Below, piece by piece: positions 1 through 9,200 of a stretch of DNA of 64,000 nt (positions are counted from its first letter, which is position 1; every line of letters starts with the position of its first letter). Location: the NCBI RefSeq assembly GCF_051513965.1, contig NZ_CP195847.1, positions 2,170,001-2,234,000 on the forward strand, written 5' to 3'. Source of the DNA: Paramicrobacterium sp051513965. GTDB taxonomy: Bacteria > Actinomycetota > Actinomycetes > Actinomycetales > Microbacteriaceae. Below the pieces are notes generated by a model that was not told the DNA's origin, did not search any database, and was given only the letters and a program-made list of their open reading frames with translations. A program made the translations under genes and the position numbers.

Positions 1-1103
1 ACCACCGAGTGTCCGCGCGCGAGAGCCTCGCGCACGGGGCGCATGCCGACGTTCCAGTTCGTCCACCAGGCGAACTGCACGCGTTCGTCGAGGGTGACGT
101 GGCTGCTCCGCAGCATCCCGTCATTCCATACTCGCGGTACGAAACCACGCTCGATCAGGTGGTTCGCAATCGTGTTCACGAACTCGGTGAGCAGATCGAA
201 GCCGGAGCCGCGTGGCCCGAAGCGCTCACGCGCGGTCGCGGCGAGCACGGGATACTCGTGGATGCGATCGAAGTCGACGAACTCGTCTCCCCCGAGGTTC
301 CAATGCCGACTCTCTGCGAAGAGCTCCGCGTAGTCGTCGATGAGGTCGAGCGCGAAGTCGACCGCGCGCGGGTCGGTGATGTTCAGCGCGTGAGTCGTGT
401 CGAGACCACTGTCTTCCGCGGGCAGCTGCAGGTCGGGATGCCGCGCCAGCACGTGCCGCAGGTGCCCCGGCATGTCCAGAGAGGGAATGACCTCGATGTG
501 CCGGTCACGAGCGACGGCGATGAGCCGCTGTGCTTCGTCCCGCGTGATGTGCTCGTCGGAGACGATCTCCGGATGCCGCGCGCTCTCCAGCCGCAGCCCC
601 TCGTTCTCTGAGAAGTGCCACTGCAGTGTCGTCACGCCGATATCGGCCGCGTCGATGATCAGCTGCTCGAGCCACTCGGCCGGGTAGAATTTTCGCGCCG
701 CGTCGATGTGCAGGCCGCGCTCTCCGACGGCGGGAACAGAGCGAATGGATGCCGCGGGCACGCACCCCTGCGCCCGCAGGTTGTGCAGCAGCTGGCGCGT
801 TCCGCGGAAGGCCCCCGCGGCGGTCCGGGCACGAAGTACGACGTCGCCCTCCGAGATCTCGAGCTCGAAGCCCTCCCGGCCGAGCGTCGTATCGTCGGAG
901 CCTCGCAGCACGAGCGACGCGACTGCGGCATCCTCACCGTGCGCCCCGTGCACCCTGAGCACCCCAAGTTCGACGCGCAGCCGCTCAGCCTCGCGCTCGA
1001 ACTCGGCGCTCTCGGCGACGACGCGCACGCTCCGCGGCGCCCATGCCCCGCCGTGCAGCGTCAGCTCGCTCGGCTGAGGAATCGCCGCCCACACCAAACT
1101 CAC
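1..1103 (-). CDS. GH20 beta-N-acetylhexosaminidase (C-terminal part beyond left edge)
   Basis: Glycoside hydrolase family 20 enzyme, expected to release terminal beta-linked GlcNAc/GalNAc. About 367 codons are visible and the C-terminus is cut by the window edge. After a ~125-residue N-terminal GH20b-like domain comes the hallmark GLHIDAARKFY (about 130-140), then the catalytic Asp-Glu pair in HWNLGGDEF (D273, E274), and a WWTNWN segment near the edge. The chosen GTG start gives a 4-base overlap (GTGA) with the upstream GH5 stop, so the two genes are translationally coupled and co-transcribed leftwards. Expected to be cytoplasmic: no signal peptide is visible. In this locus it would remove GlcNAc from N-glycan cores or antennae (inference). 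Confidence 0.88.
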   Translation of the reverse strand, partial: MSLVWAAIPQPSELTLHGGAWAPRSVRVVAESAEFEREAERLRVELGVLRVHGAHGEDAAVASLVLRGSDDTTLGREGFELEISEGDVVLRARTAAGAFRGTRQLLHNLRAQGCVPAASIRSVPAVGERGLHIDAARKFYPAEWLEQLIIDAADIGVTTLQWHFSENEGLRLESARHPEIVSDEHITRDEAQRLIAVARDRHIEVIPSLDMPGHLRHVLARHPDLQLPAEDSGLDTTHALNITDPRAVDFALDLIDDYAELFAESRHWNLGGDEFVDFDRIHEYPVLAATARERFGPRGSGFDLLTEFVNTIANHLIERGFVPRVWNDGMLRSSHVTLDERVQFAWWTNWNVGMRPVREALARGHSV

Positions 1104-2422
1104 ACCACAGTGTTGACGGCGGAGTAGCGCTTGATCGGGGTGGTCGACAGATCGGGGCGCACCAGATAGGTGATGCCCCGGGCGGTGCGACGCGAGGCGT
1201 CAGCAGCATCCGTCGAGGTGATGAAGCACGGGTCGACGCCCGTCTCGCACAGCCGCACCCACGCGTCGAAGATCGCACCTCCGGGACTCATCGCCGTGCG
1301 GTTGACGGGAACTCCGGCGTCGTCCACCTCGATCACGATGCCGGCCGTGCGCTGCGGCACCTCAGACGTGCGCCCGCGCAGCTCCTTCGCAAGCTCGGCG
1401 AACCGCAGGCCTTCCGGTTTCGGTGTGCCGTCGTTCGCGATGAGGCCCAGCGAGTACTCGAGTTCCGGAAAGTCCGCGAGCTCACGGCTCACATCGTGCG
1501 AGCACCACCAGGTGATGCCCCACAGGTTCCCGGTCCGCGCTGCGGTGCGCACGGTCGCCTCGACGAAGTCGGGAACCTCCTCGCGCGTCAGGCAGTTCGA
1601 GGGAGCGCCCACCTCCTGCAGCCAGATCGGCCGGTCGGCGTCGCGCTGGAAGGCGCGCGACAGCTCGATGAGGTACTCAGCGTGGCGGTCGGATGCCGTC
1701 GAGCGTCCGCCGTACAGCCGGGCGGTTCCGTTGAAGATCCACGAGTGCACCGTCGTCATGTCACCGATCTGGCTCGCGTGCGCCGGGGTGAACGGATGCC
1801 CGTCGAGGTACCAGACCGCGTCGTACTCACTGTGCACGTGATCGACGTTCGGCGCGGTCTCCGTCGCGGCGTTCAGCAGGCTGGTCAGCCACGTTGCGGC
1901 CTCGTCCTGCGAGATCCGCCACGGCGCCGGGTGCGGGTCATCGGAGAACTGGTTGACCTCGTTGCCGAGGGTCAGCCCGAGAAAATTCGGGGCATCCGCG
2001 AGGCTCTCCCCGAGCCGACGGACGAGTTCCACCTGACCGCTCAGCGCATCGGGGTGGGTGAACATGTTCTTGTCGTGCCAGGTGTACAGCCAGGCCGGCA
2101 CGAAGTCGAAGCTCGACATGTGGCCCTGAATCACGTCGACGCCCACATCGAGGCCGAACTCAGCCCCCACGTCGACGACGGTGCGCACATCGTCGAGCGC
2201 CTGCTGGCGGATGAGCGTGCGGTTCGGCTGAAGAACGGGCCAGAGCGGAAAGATCCGCACATGGTCGAGCCCAAGCTGAGCGATCGCCTCGAAGTCTCGA
2301 CGGACGTTGTCGGCGGAGAATGCCATCCACGAATGCATCCATTCGCGACTCGGCGTGTAGTTGACGCCGAAGCGCAACGGCGACGTGCGCAGGTCCTCAC
2401 GGGGCATGTGGAAGCTCACCAT
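1100..2422 (-). CDS. GH5-family beta-mannosidase/endo-mannanase-like glycoside hydrolase
   Basis: TIM-barrel glycosidase of clan GH-A. The acid/base Glu lies in TLGNEVN (E155 counted from the first ATG) and the nucleophile Glu in WLQEVG (about E270). At 440 residues with no signal peptide it fits an intracellular exo-enzyme better than a secreted mannanase. Its neighbours (GH20, GH92, GH38) suggest it hydrolyses the Man-beta-1,4-GlcNAc core linkage, as GH5_18 enzymes do in bifidobacterial N-glycan loci; that subfamily call is inference. An AGAAGGA Shine-Dalgarno directly abuts the ATG at 2422, so the in-frame GTG at 2419 or ATG at 2407 could be the true start. An operator lies about 60 bp upstream. 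Confidence 0.82.
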   Translation of the reverse strand: MVSFHMPREDLRTSPLRFGVNYTPSREWMHSWMAFSADNVRRDFEAIAQLGLDHVRIFPLWPVLQPNRTLIRQQALDDVRTVVDVGAEFGLDVGVDVIQGHMSSFDFVPAWLYTWHDKNMFTHPDALSGQVELVRRLGESLADAPNFLGLTLGNEVNQFSDDPHPAPWRISQDEAATWLTSLLNAATETAPNVDHVHSEYDAVWYLDGHPFTPAHASQIGDMTTVHSWIFNGTARLYGGRSTASDRHAEYLIELSRAFQRDADRPIWLQEVGAPSNCLTREEVPDFVEATVRTAARTGNLWGITWWCSHDVSRELADFPELEYSLGLIANDGTPKPEGLRFAELAKELRGRTSEVPQRTAGIVIEVDDAGVPVNRTAMSPGGAIFDAWVRLCETGVDPCFITSTDAADASRRTARGITYLVRPDLSTTPIKRYSAVNTVV

Positions 2423-2483
2423 TCCTTCTCAGCAGCAGACGAATACCGGATGCCGCGATTCAGACCGCGCCTGTGCGACAGCC

Positions 2484-2499
2484 GCTAATTCGGTTTAGG
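2484..2499. promoter_or_regulatory. Degenerate LacI-type operator before the GH5-GH20 operon
   Basis: The sequence GCTAATTCGGTTTAGG matches the 16-bp palindrome found at the three other promoters of the locus (core CTAnnTCGnTTTAG). It is the most degenerate of the four copies and sits 62 bp upstream of the GH5 start. Proposed binding site of the LacI-family protein at 9367-10404. Confidence 0.5.
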
Positions 2500-2601
2500 T
2501 CACTGTCCATCCAGTATGCATGCCAGGATGCCGCTTTCTGAACGTGCCGTCGCGCAGGAACTCCCCGTGCACGATCAGAAATCGTATGACATACTGAACT
2601 C

Positions 2602-2617
2602 ACTATACCGTTTTAGT
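2602..2617. promoter_or_regulatory. LacI-type operator before the ABC permease genes
   Basis: ACTATACCGTTTTAGT, a near-palindrome with the same arms as the copies at 6211 and 10415. It lies 134 bp upstream of the first permease gene. The rest of 2502-2750 shows no gene, only this site and a strong ribosome-binding site (AAGGAG) before GTG 2751. Confidence 0.68.
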
Positions 2618-2750
2618 AGCGGGTTTCAACGCCGCAAAGCCCGCTCTTCAAAGGAGAAGACATTGCTGGTCGCCCATCATCCGCTGGCCTCCTTTGTCGA
2701 CGACGCCGAGAACATCGCAGCTTGAGACGGTTGACCGTAAGGAGAATCTC

Positions 2751-3725
2751 GTGAATCAGCAGCGACGATATACCCCGTACCTCCTGGTGCTGCCGGGAGT
2801 CATCTGGGTACTTGTGTTCGCACTGTGGCCATTTCTGAACACCGTCGGGCTCGCGTTCACCGATGCGAGACCGCTCCGCCCGGCCACCTTCGTCGGTCTG
2901 GAGAACTTCGTTCGGCTCTTTGAAGACGACCGCTTCATCTACGCGCTGACGACGTCGCTCGTGTATGTCGTGGTGTGTGTTCCGCTGCTGACTCTGCTGC
3001 CGCTGCTGCTGGCGCTGCTCGTCAACACGAAGGTCCCCGGCATCGGCTTCTTCCGCACCACCTACTACTTCCCGGTCATCGCGTCGGCGGTCGTCGTCGC
3101 GATCGTGTGGGAGTTCCTGTTCTCGGGGCACGGCGTCATCAACCAGGCGCTCTCGTTCTTCGGACTCGCCGATCGACCGATCGAGTTCCTCTCCGACCGG
3201 TGGCTGCTCATCGGGTGTGCCATCGGGCTGACGGTCTGGAAGGGCCTCGGGTACTACATGGTCGTGTACCTCGCTGCTCTTGGAAACGTCGGCCGCGAAC
3301 TCCACGAGGCCGCCGCGATGGACGGCGCGAATGCGTGGCGCCGCTTCTGGTCCGTCACGGTCCCCGGCGTCCGCCTCCCCATGCTTCTCGTCGCGGTGTT
3401 GATCTGCGTCTCGGGCATGCGCGTCTTCACAGAGCTGTACGTGCTCTCGAATGGTTCCGGCGGGCCCGGTGGACGCGCGATGAGCCTCGTCATGCTGATC
3501 CAGTCGATGGGCAGCGGACTCAACGGTCAGGTCGGCTATGCGTCAGCCATCTCGCTCGTGCTGTTCCTGCTGACACTCGTGCCGCTCGCGTTCATGGGAA
3601 TCATGAACAACGGCGACAGCATCAAGGAGCTTCTCGCCAACCGTCGAGCAGCCAAGACGTACGCGGCAGAGCGTAAGAAGTCAGCGAAGAAGAGCACGCC
3701 TGAGCACGCGGAGGTCGCACGATGA
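2751..3725 (+). CDS. Carbohydrate ABC transporter permease, MalF/UgpA type
   Basis: Inner-membrane permease (324 aa) of a CUT1-type sugar ABC importer. Six or so hydrophobic segments are visible, starting with the TM helix after YTPYLLVLPG. The cytoplasmic EAA loop that docks to the ATPase is present as EAAAMDGANAWRRFW. GTG 2751 is preferred over the upstream TTG at 2694 because AAGGAG lies 7 bases before it and the extra residues are not family-like. It overlaps the next permease by 4 bases (ATGA). With the binding protein at 4869-6158 it forms an importer. No ATPase gene is in the window, so a shared MsiK-like ATPase is likely (inference). Confidence 0.9.
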   Translation: MNQQRRYTPYLLVLPGVIWVLVFALWPFLNTVGLAFTDARPLRPATFVGLENFVRLFEDDRFIYALTTSLVYVVVCVPLLTLLPLLLALLVNTKVPGIGFFRTTYYFPVIASAVVVAIVWEFLFSGHGVINQALSFFGLADRPIEFLSDRWLLIGCAIGLTVWKGLGYYMVVYLAALGNVGRELHEAAAMDGANAWRRFWSVTVPGVRLPMLLVAVLICVSGMRVFTELYVLSNGSGGPGGRAMSLVMLIQSMGSGLNGQVGYASAISLVLFLLTLVPLAFMGIMNNGDSIKELLANRRAAKTYAAERKKSAKKSTPEHAEVAR

Positions 3726-4663
3726 GCATCCTGAAATCTCGCCCGAAGACAGCAGTCGAGACAGAGACGGATGCCCCGGCTCCGACCCGCCGCGTCAAGG
3801 ACAAGCCGTATCGCGTCCGTGGCTCTGCCGACATCATGAAGCCGACGCGTGCCGGACTCGTCGGGCGCTATGCCCTCATGGTCGTCGTGCTCGGCATCAT
3901 GGTCTTTCCGTTCCTGTGGCAGCTGTCGACCTCGTTCAAGGGTGCGGGAGAGGACATCTACTCGTTCCCGCCGAAGCTCCTCCCCGAGGAATTCACATGG
4001 TCGAACTACCTGGATGTCTTCAACACGATTCCCGTGCTGGACTACGCGTGGCACTCACTGCTGGTGGGCGTCGGAACCGTGCTCTCGAACGTCATCTTCG
4101 CCACGTTCGGCGGCTACGCGCTCGGCTGCCTGAAGTTCCGCTTCAAGGGCATCATCATGGCGATCTTCTTTTCGACGCTTCTGCTGCCCGGCGAGGTCAC
4201 GCTGACCAGCCAGTACCTGACGATCAAGACGCTCGGTCTGCAGAACACCCTGTGGGGTGTGTTCCTTCCCGGTGCGATCGGAGCGGTCAACGTGCTGCTC
4301 ATGGCAGCGGCGTGCCGCATGATTCCGAAGGAGACCCTCGAGGCGGCGACGATCGACGGAGCCACGACGTTCCAGCGTCTGCGTCACATCGTCTTCCCGA
4401 ACATCCGCGGAATGATGTCGGTCGTTGCGCTCTTCGCCTTCATCGGCGCGTGGGATGACTTCCTGTGGCCGCTGGTGGTGCTGTCAGATCCGGCGAACTA
4501 CACGCTCACGGTCGGCATGCAGTATCTGAACTCCAGCTTCGGGGCGAACCCTCGTGTGATCGCTGCCGGAACGATGGTCGCGCTGATCCCCATCATCATC
4601 CTGTTCGCTGCTCTGCAGAAGCACTTCTTCAAGGGTGTCGAGGAGGGTGGCGTCAAGGGTTAG
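3722..4663 (+). CDS. Carbohydrate ABC transporter permease, MalG/UgpE type
   Basis: Second inner-membrane subunit of the importer (313 aa). It has a ~45-residue hydrophilic N-terminal tail rich in basic residues, then about six TM helices and the EAA loop ETLEAATIDGATTFQRL. The WDDFLWPLVVL stretch is typical of MalG homologues. The start overlaps the upstream permease stop as ATGA, giving translational coupling, and a strong hairpin terminator follows at 4683. Confidence 0.9.
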   Translation: MSILKSRPKTAVETETDAPAPTRRVKDKPYRVRGSADIMKPTRAGLVGRYALMVVVLGIMVFPFLWQLSTSFKGAGEDIYSFPPKLLPEEFTWSNYLDVFNTIPVLDYAWHSLLVGVGTVLSNVIFATFGGYALGCLKFRFKGIIMAIFFSTLLLPGEVTLTSQYLTIKTLGLQNTLWGVFLPGAIGAVNVLLMAAACRMIPKETLEAATIDGATTFQRLRHIVFPNIRGMMSVVALFAFIGAWDDFLWPLVVLSDPANYTLTVGMQYLNSSFGANPRVIAAGTMVALIPIIILFAALQKHFFKGVEEGGVKG

Positions 4664-4682
4664 AACGCCGCACCTGACGTCG

Positions 4683-4728
4683 AACAGCCCGTCTGCACAG
4701 CGGATTCACCGCGCAGGCGGGCTGTTTG
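4683..4728 (+). terminator. Rho-independent terminator after the permease operon
   Basis: CAGCCCGTCTGC pairs with GCAGGCGGGCTG (12 bp, one G-T pair) followed by TTTGCTT. Confidence 0.72.
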
Positions 4729-4759
4729 CTTCCGTGCACTGAGTGCACAAGCCGGATGT

Positions 4760-4802
4760 AGCAGCTCGGACACAAGCAGCTCGGACACAGAAGCCGGACA
4801 CA
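4760..4802. repeat. Short tandem repeat between convergent operons
   Basis: Two adjacent copies of the 15-mer AGCAGCTCGGACACA and a decayed third copy lie between the two terminators. No coding sense is visible. Confidence 0.55.
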
Positions 4803-4806
4803 GAAG

Positions 4807-4843
4807 AGGGCCGGCCCGGGCTTCTGCCCGGACCGGCCCTTTA
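4807..4843. terminator. Bidirectional terminator between permease and binding-protein genes
   Basis: A long GC-rich hairpin: AGGGCCGG-C-CCGGGC, loop TTCT, GCCCGG-A-CCGGCCCT, then TTTAC on the plus side. It lies 26 bp past the stop of the leftward binding-protein gene. Confidence 0.7.
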
Positions 4844-4868
4844 CGTCGCACAGCGTGCGCGTGACGCG

Positions 4869-6158
4869 TTACTTCACGACGTTGTTCTCGCAGTAGGTCA
4901 GCCCCTTCTCGAGGGCATCCTCCGCGGAGATGTCACCGCGAACCGCGAGCGCGATCTGCTGTGTCACGTAGGTGTTCATGGTATCGGTGAAGAACGGCTC
5001 TGCCGTCGTCTTGGCCTTGTCCATCTGAGATGCCGCGAGCTCGGTGGCCTTCTGCTGAAGCTCGATCTCCGACTCACCGGCGAAGCTCGTCGGGTCTTCG
5101 TTGGCCTCCTTGGTTCCCGGGAAGAAGCCGGGTGCGAGCTTCACGAACTCGACCTGGTTCTCGTTGTTCGTGAGGTACTTCGCGAAGGCAAGAGCGGCAG
5201 CCTTGTTCTGCGAGTTCTCAGCGACGCTCACTCCCTGAACGAACAGCGGCGGAGCACCGAACGCGTGCGAGACGCCGACCTTGTCGACGAGGTTCGGCGC
5301 GTTCACCGAGAGGTCGTTCTCGACGTAGCTCGGAGCGGAGGTCGTCCACACCACGGTGCCCTGGTTGAAGGCGTTGACGTTGCTGTTCGCCTCACCCACA
5401 CCGTTGAGCGCCTCTGCGGAGACGCCGCCGGCCTTGTACACGTCGGCGTAGCGGTCGATGATCTCGGCAGCCTCCGGGGTGTTGAACGCGAACTTGCCGT
5501 CGGCGTAGATGTCGAAGTCGCCGCCGGCGTCCTCGATCGCCGCCTTGATGACTGCGAGGCTCGGAACGGAGGAGATCGTGACGATGCCCTCGCCACCGAG
5601 CGTCTCCGACATGTTCAGCATGTCGTCGAAGCTCTCGGGGATCTCTGTGACCCCGCCCTCTTCCATGAGTCCCGTGTTCCAGAAGTTCAGGTCGGTTCCG
5701 AGGTACCACGGCAGACCGTAGACACCGTCTGCGCCGTCGTACGTGTACGCGTCGAGTCCGCCCGGAACGTAGAGCTCGAGAGCGTCAGGCGCATCCTTCT
5801 TGAAGTCGGAGAGCAGCCCCGCGTCGACGAGCGAGTTCGCCATGTCCGGCGGCAGGTTGATCACGTCTGGCAGCTGGTTGGACTCGGCTTGCTGAAGCAC
5901 CTTGTCTTCGTAGCCTTCGGCCGGCTGATCAACCCACTTCACGGTGACGTCAGGGTACTTTTCCTCAAACGATTTAATAAGGTCTTTGAAGTACGGAGTG
6001 AACGTCTCGTTCTTCAGTGACCACGACTGGAACGTGATCGTGCCGGCGATCTCGCCGTCTGCCGATCCGCCACTTGCGGCCCCGCCTCCCGTGCATCCAG
6101 TGAGGACGAGACCGACAGTCGCGGCCACGCCCAGTGCGAATACGCTTCCTTTTCTCAC
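4869..6158 (-). CDS. Extracellular sugar-binding lipoprotein of ABC transporter
   Basis: Solute-binding protein (429 aa) of the CUT1 importer, anchored to the outer face of the membrane. The N-terminus has a basic start, a hydrophobic stretch and the lipobox VLTGC. After it come a Gly/Ser linker and a family-1 extracellular binding fold (GTITFQSWSL, then EEKYPDVTVKWV and YGLPWYLGTDLNFWN). GTG 6158 is chosen: it has a GGGAG site upstream and gives a complete lipoprotein signal, whereas the longer open frame would run through the divergent operator. The predicted ligand is a mannose-rich oligosaccharide (inference from neighbours). Confidence 0.9.
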   Translation of the reverse strand: MRKGSVFALGVAATVGLVLTGCTGGGAASGGSADGEIAGTITFQSWSLKNETFTPYFKDLIKSFEEKYPDVTVKWVDQPAEGYEDKVLQQAESNQLPDVINLPPDMANSLVDAGLLSDFKKDAPDALELYVPGGLDAYTYDGADGVYGLPWYLGTDLNFWNTGLMEEGGVTEIPESFDDMLNMSETLGGEGIVTISSVPSLAVIKAAIEDAGGDFDIYADGKFAFNTPEAAEIIDRYADVYKAGGVSAEALNGVGEANSNVNAFNQGTVVWTTSAPSYVENDLSVNAPNLVDKVGVSHAFGAPPLFVQGVSVAENSQNKAAALAFAKYLTNNENQVEFVKLAPGFFPGTKEANEDPTSFAGESEIELQQKATELAASQMDKAKTTAEPFFTDTMNTYVTQQIALAVRGDISAEDALEKGLTYCENNVVK

Positions 6159-6210
6159 AAACTTCTCCCTCGAAGATTCTCCGCAGGTCCGCGGTGCGGG
6201 CTGCGCCGCT

Positions 6211-6226
6211 ACTAAAGCGATATAGT
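6211..6226. promoter_or_regulatory. LacI-type operator between binding-protein gene and GH92
   Basis: ACTAAAGCGATATAGT, the reverse complement of the pattern seen at 2602 and 10415. It contains TATAGT (6221-6226), a good -10 element 7 bases before the GH92 ATG. One site can therefore control both divergent genes. Confidence 0.7.
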
Positions 6227-6233
6227 TCATAGT

Positions 6234-9200
6234 ATGACACACGACGAGATCAATGTCGCGGCCCGTCAGGGAGGACCGACGACCGCGGTCGCCGCGCGTC
6301 AGGGTGCCGGCTTCTCCTCTCCCGAGGCGTATCTGCTCGAGCAGAGTCAGACCTCGCCGACCCGCTGGGTGATCCCCGAACTCACCGGCCATCAGGTCGC
6401 GGCGGGTGACGAGCTCTCGTGGGTCTGGTTTCCCGAACGCTCGCTTCCGACCGGTGCCGAGCACCCGAACGTCGACGACCTCGAGACCTTCTGGGCTGCG
6501 ACCGCTTTCACCCTCGATCTCGTCTTCGACGACGGAACGCGCCTCTCCGATTCAGCACTCGATCAATACGGCATCCCCCTCACCCCCGAGGCGCAGGAGG
6601 ACGCCCGCATGCAGTGGGTCGACCAGTGGAACCGTCGGCGGGTCGACCTGACGCACGTCGCCGGTCGACGCATCGCGTGTGTCGAGGCATCCCTCGGTCG
6701 CACCGACGGCCCGCAGACACGGCCCGCTCGCGGCTGGCTGGACGACGTGCGCGTTGTGCCAGCACGTCCACGCGCCACTGAGCCCCTCGACCTCGTGCGC
6801 ACAACCCGTGGAACACACTCGTCCGGCACGTTCTCGCGGGGCAACAACGCGCCGCTCGTCGCAGTCCCGCACGGCGGCGTCTTCGGGCTCCCCATGACCG
6901 ATGCCTCAGACGCGCGTTGGCCCTACAGCTACGCCGCGCACAACCGCGCCTCCGATGCCCGACCGGCGCTGCAGGCGTTCGCGACCTCGCACATCCCCTC
7001 TCCGTGGATGGGCGACCGCGGAGTCTTCCAGATCATGCCGAGCCCGGAGCCGGTGCCGGACACCGATCGCACCGCGCGCGCCCTCGCGTTCGACCACGAT
7101 GACGAGAGGGACGCTCCGCACGAGTACGCCGTCTCGCTCGAGCACGGTGTGACGGCATCCCTCACCGCTGGTGAGTTCGCGCTCGGTCTGCGCTTCACGT
7201 TCTCCGGTGAGCGCGGTTCGATCATCCTCGACCACCACGGCACGGTCTCTGACACGACGATCACCCTCGAGGACGACGTCGCCACCGTGACGACACTGCT
7301 CGACGACCGCGAGAACACGCCACCGCAGTACGTTCATCTGCGTGTGCACGGCGCACTCGACGACAAGACGACCATCGCAGACGGGCGACTCGGCGGCTGG
7401 ATCACCGTGGACGGCACCGCGCCCGTCGACGTGCTGATAGGGGTGTCGACGGTGTCACCAGAGGATGCCGTGGCGAACCTGCACGCCGCGGGCAGCTACG
7501 ACCGGATGCGCGACGCCTGCCGCGAACAGTGGCGCGACGTGCTCGGAACGCTCGAGGTCGAGGGCGCGAGCCACGACCAGCTGACCTCGCTCTACTCGGG
7601 GCTCTACCGCCTCTTCCTCTACCCGAACGTCGCGAGCGAGACCGCGCGCGACGGCGTTCCGCGCACGCGCTCCCCGTATGGGCAGGTGCTGCGCGAGCCG
7701 ATTCGCACATCGGGCGACGAGATCGTCGAGGGACCGTACACGACGACGAACGGGTTCTGGGACACCTACCGCACTGCATGGCCGCTGCTCGCGCTTCTCA
7801 CGCCGCAGCGCGCGGGTGAGCTGGCGTCGGGCTTCGTTCAGCACTTCCTCGACGGAGGCTGGACGCCCCGGTGGAGCGCACCGGGCGCCGAAGACGTCAT
7901 GACCGGCACGACGAGCGACACCGTGTTCGCCGATCTGCTGGCGAAGCGGGTGCCGGGACTCGACCTCGAGACGGCGTACCGCAGCGCGCTGAAGAACGCG
8001 ACAGTTCCAGCATCCGATCACCGCGTCGGCCGCAAGGGCATGCGTCCCGGTGCCTTCCGCGGCTACGTCTCGACGGAGACCGGCGAGGGCATGTCGTGGA
8101 CGCTCGACGCGGCCATCAATGACTGGGCCCTGGCGGTGATGGCGAGGATGCTTCGCGACCGCTGCGCTCTCGAGTCCGACGAGCGCGAGCGCTACGACGC
8201 CGAGGCCGAGTGGTTCGCGCGCCGCTCGCTGCAGTACCGATCGGTGTTCAATTCTGAGGTCGGGTTCTTTGTGGGACGGCGACCGGACGGCTCGTGGCGT
8301 GTGCCGGCATCCGATTTCGACCCCGCCGAATGGGGCTATGACTACACCGAGACGAACGCGTGGGGAACGATGTTCACCGTTCCTCACGACGGCGCGGGCA
8401 TCGTCCGGCTGCATGGCGGTGAGGAGGGTATGCGCGCTGCGCTGACCCGGTTCTTCGCGGAGCGTGAGACCGGTGCTGCAGACAGATCGGGCTCCTACGG
8501 CTTCGCCATCCACGAGATGACGGAGGCACGCGACATCCGCATGGGTATGCTCGGCATGTCGAATCAGCCGGCGCACCACATCCCGTTCATGCCGATGGTC
8601 GCGGGTGACCACGACCACTCCCACCGGGTCGTGCGTGAGTGCCTGCAGCGCCTGTTCGTCGGGTCGGACCTCGGGCAGGGCTACCCCGGCGATGAAGACA
8701 ACGGCGAGATGAGCGCGTGGTACGTCTTCGCCACGATCGGGCTGTATCCGCTCGCGCCCGCGACAGGGAGCTACGTGCTCGTGCCGCCGTCTGTCCGTCG
8801 GACGGTGCTGCGGCCTTCCAACGGCGAGGCCACTGTGATCGAGGTCGCCGGCCCGTCGATGGGGCCGTATATCGCCTCAGTCGAGATCGACGGGGAGCCC
8901 TGGACCGAGATCGCTCTGCCGCACGAGGTTCTCACGCGAGGCTCGCACATCGTGTTCACGCTCTCTGATGAGCCGTGCGGCTGGGGCTCGGCGTCGCGAC
9001 CGGCGTCTGCGTCGGAGATCCACGGGTTCGACGCGATGCCCGTCGACGTCCTCCCGCCCGAGGCCTCACCCCTCACCGACGATTCGGGAGAGACTCGAGT
9101 GGAGCTCGCAGCCGGTGAGAGCGTCGAGATTCCGGTCGGCGAGACGACGGCATCCCTCTACACCCTCACGTCCGCGAGGGTGGGTGAGTTCGGCTGGACG

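Noticed and set aside
1043..2488. 481-codon open frame on the plus strand
   Set aside because: Exactly antisense to the GH5 gene, whose catalytic motifs are clear; typical high-GC mirror frame.
4743..6020. 425-codon open frame on the plus strand
   Set aside because: Antisense to the sugar-binding lipoprotein and starts inside the terminators.
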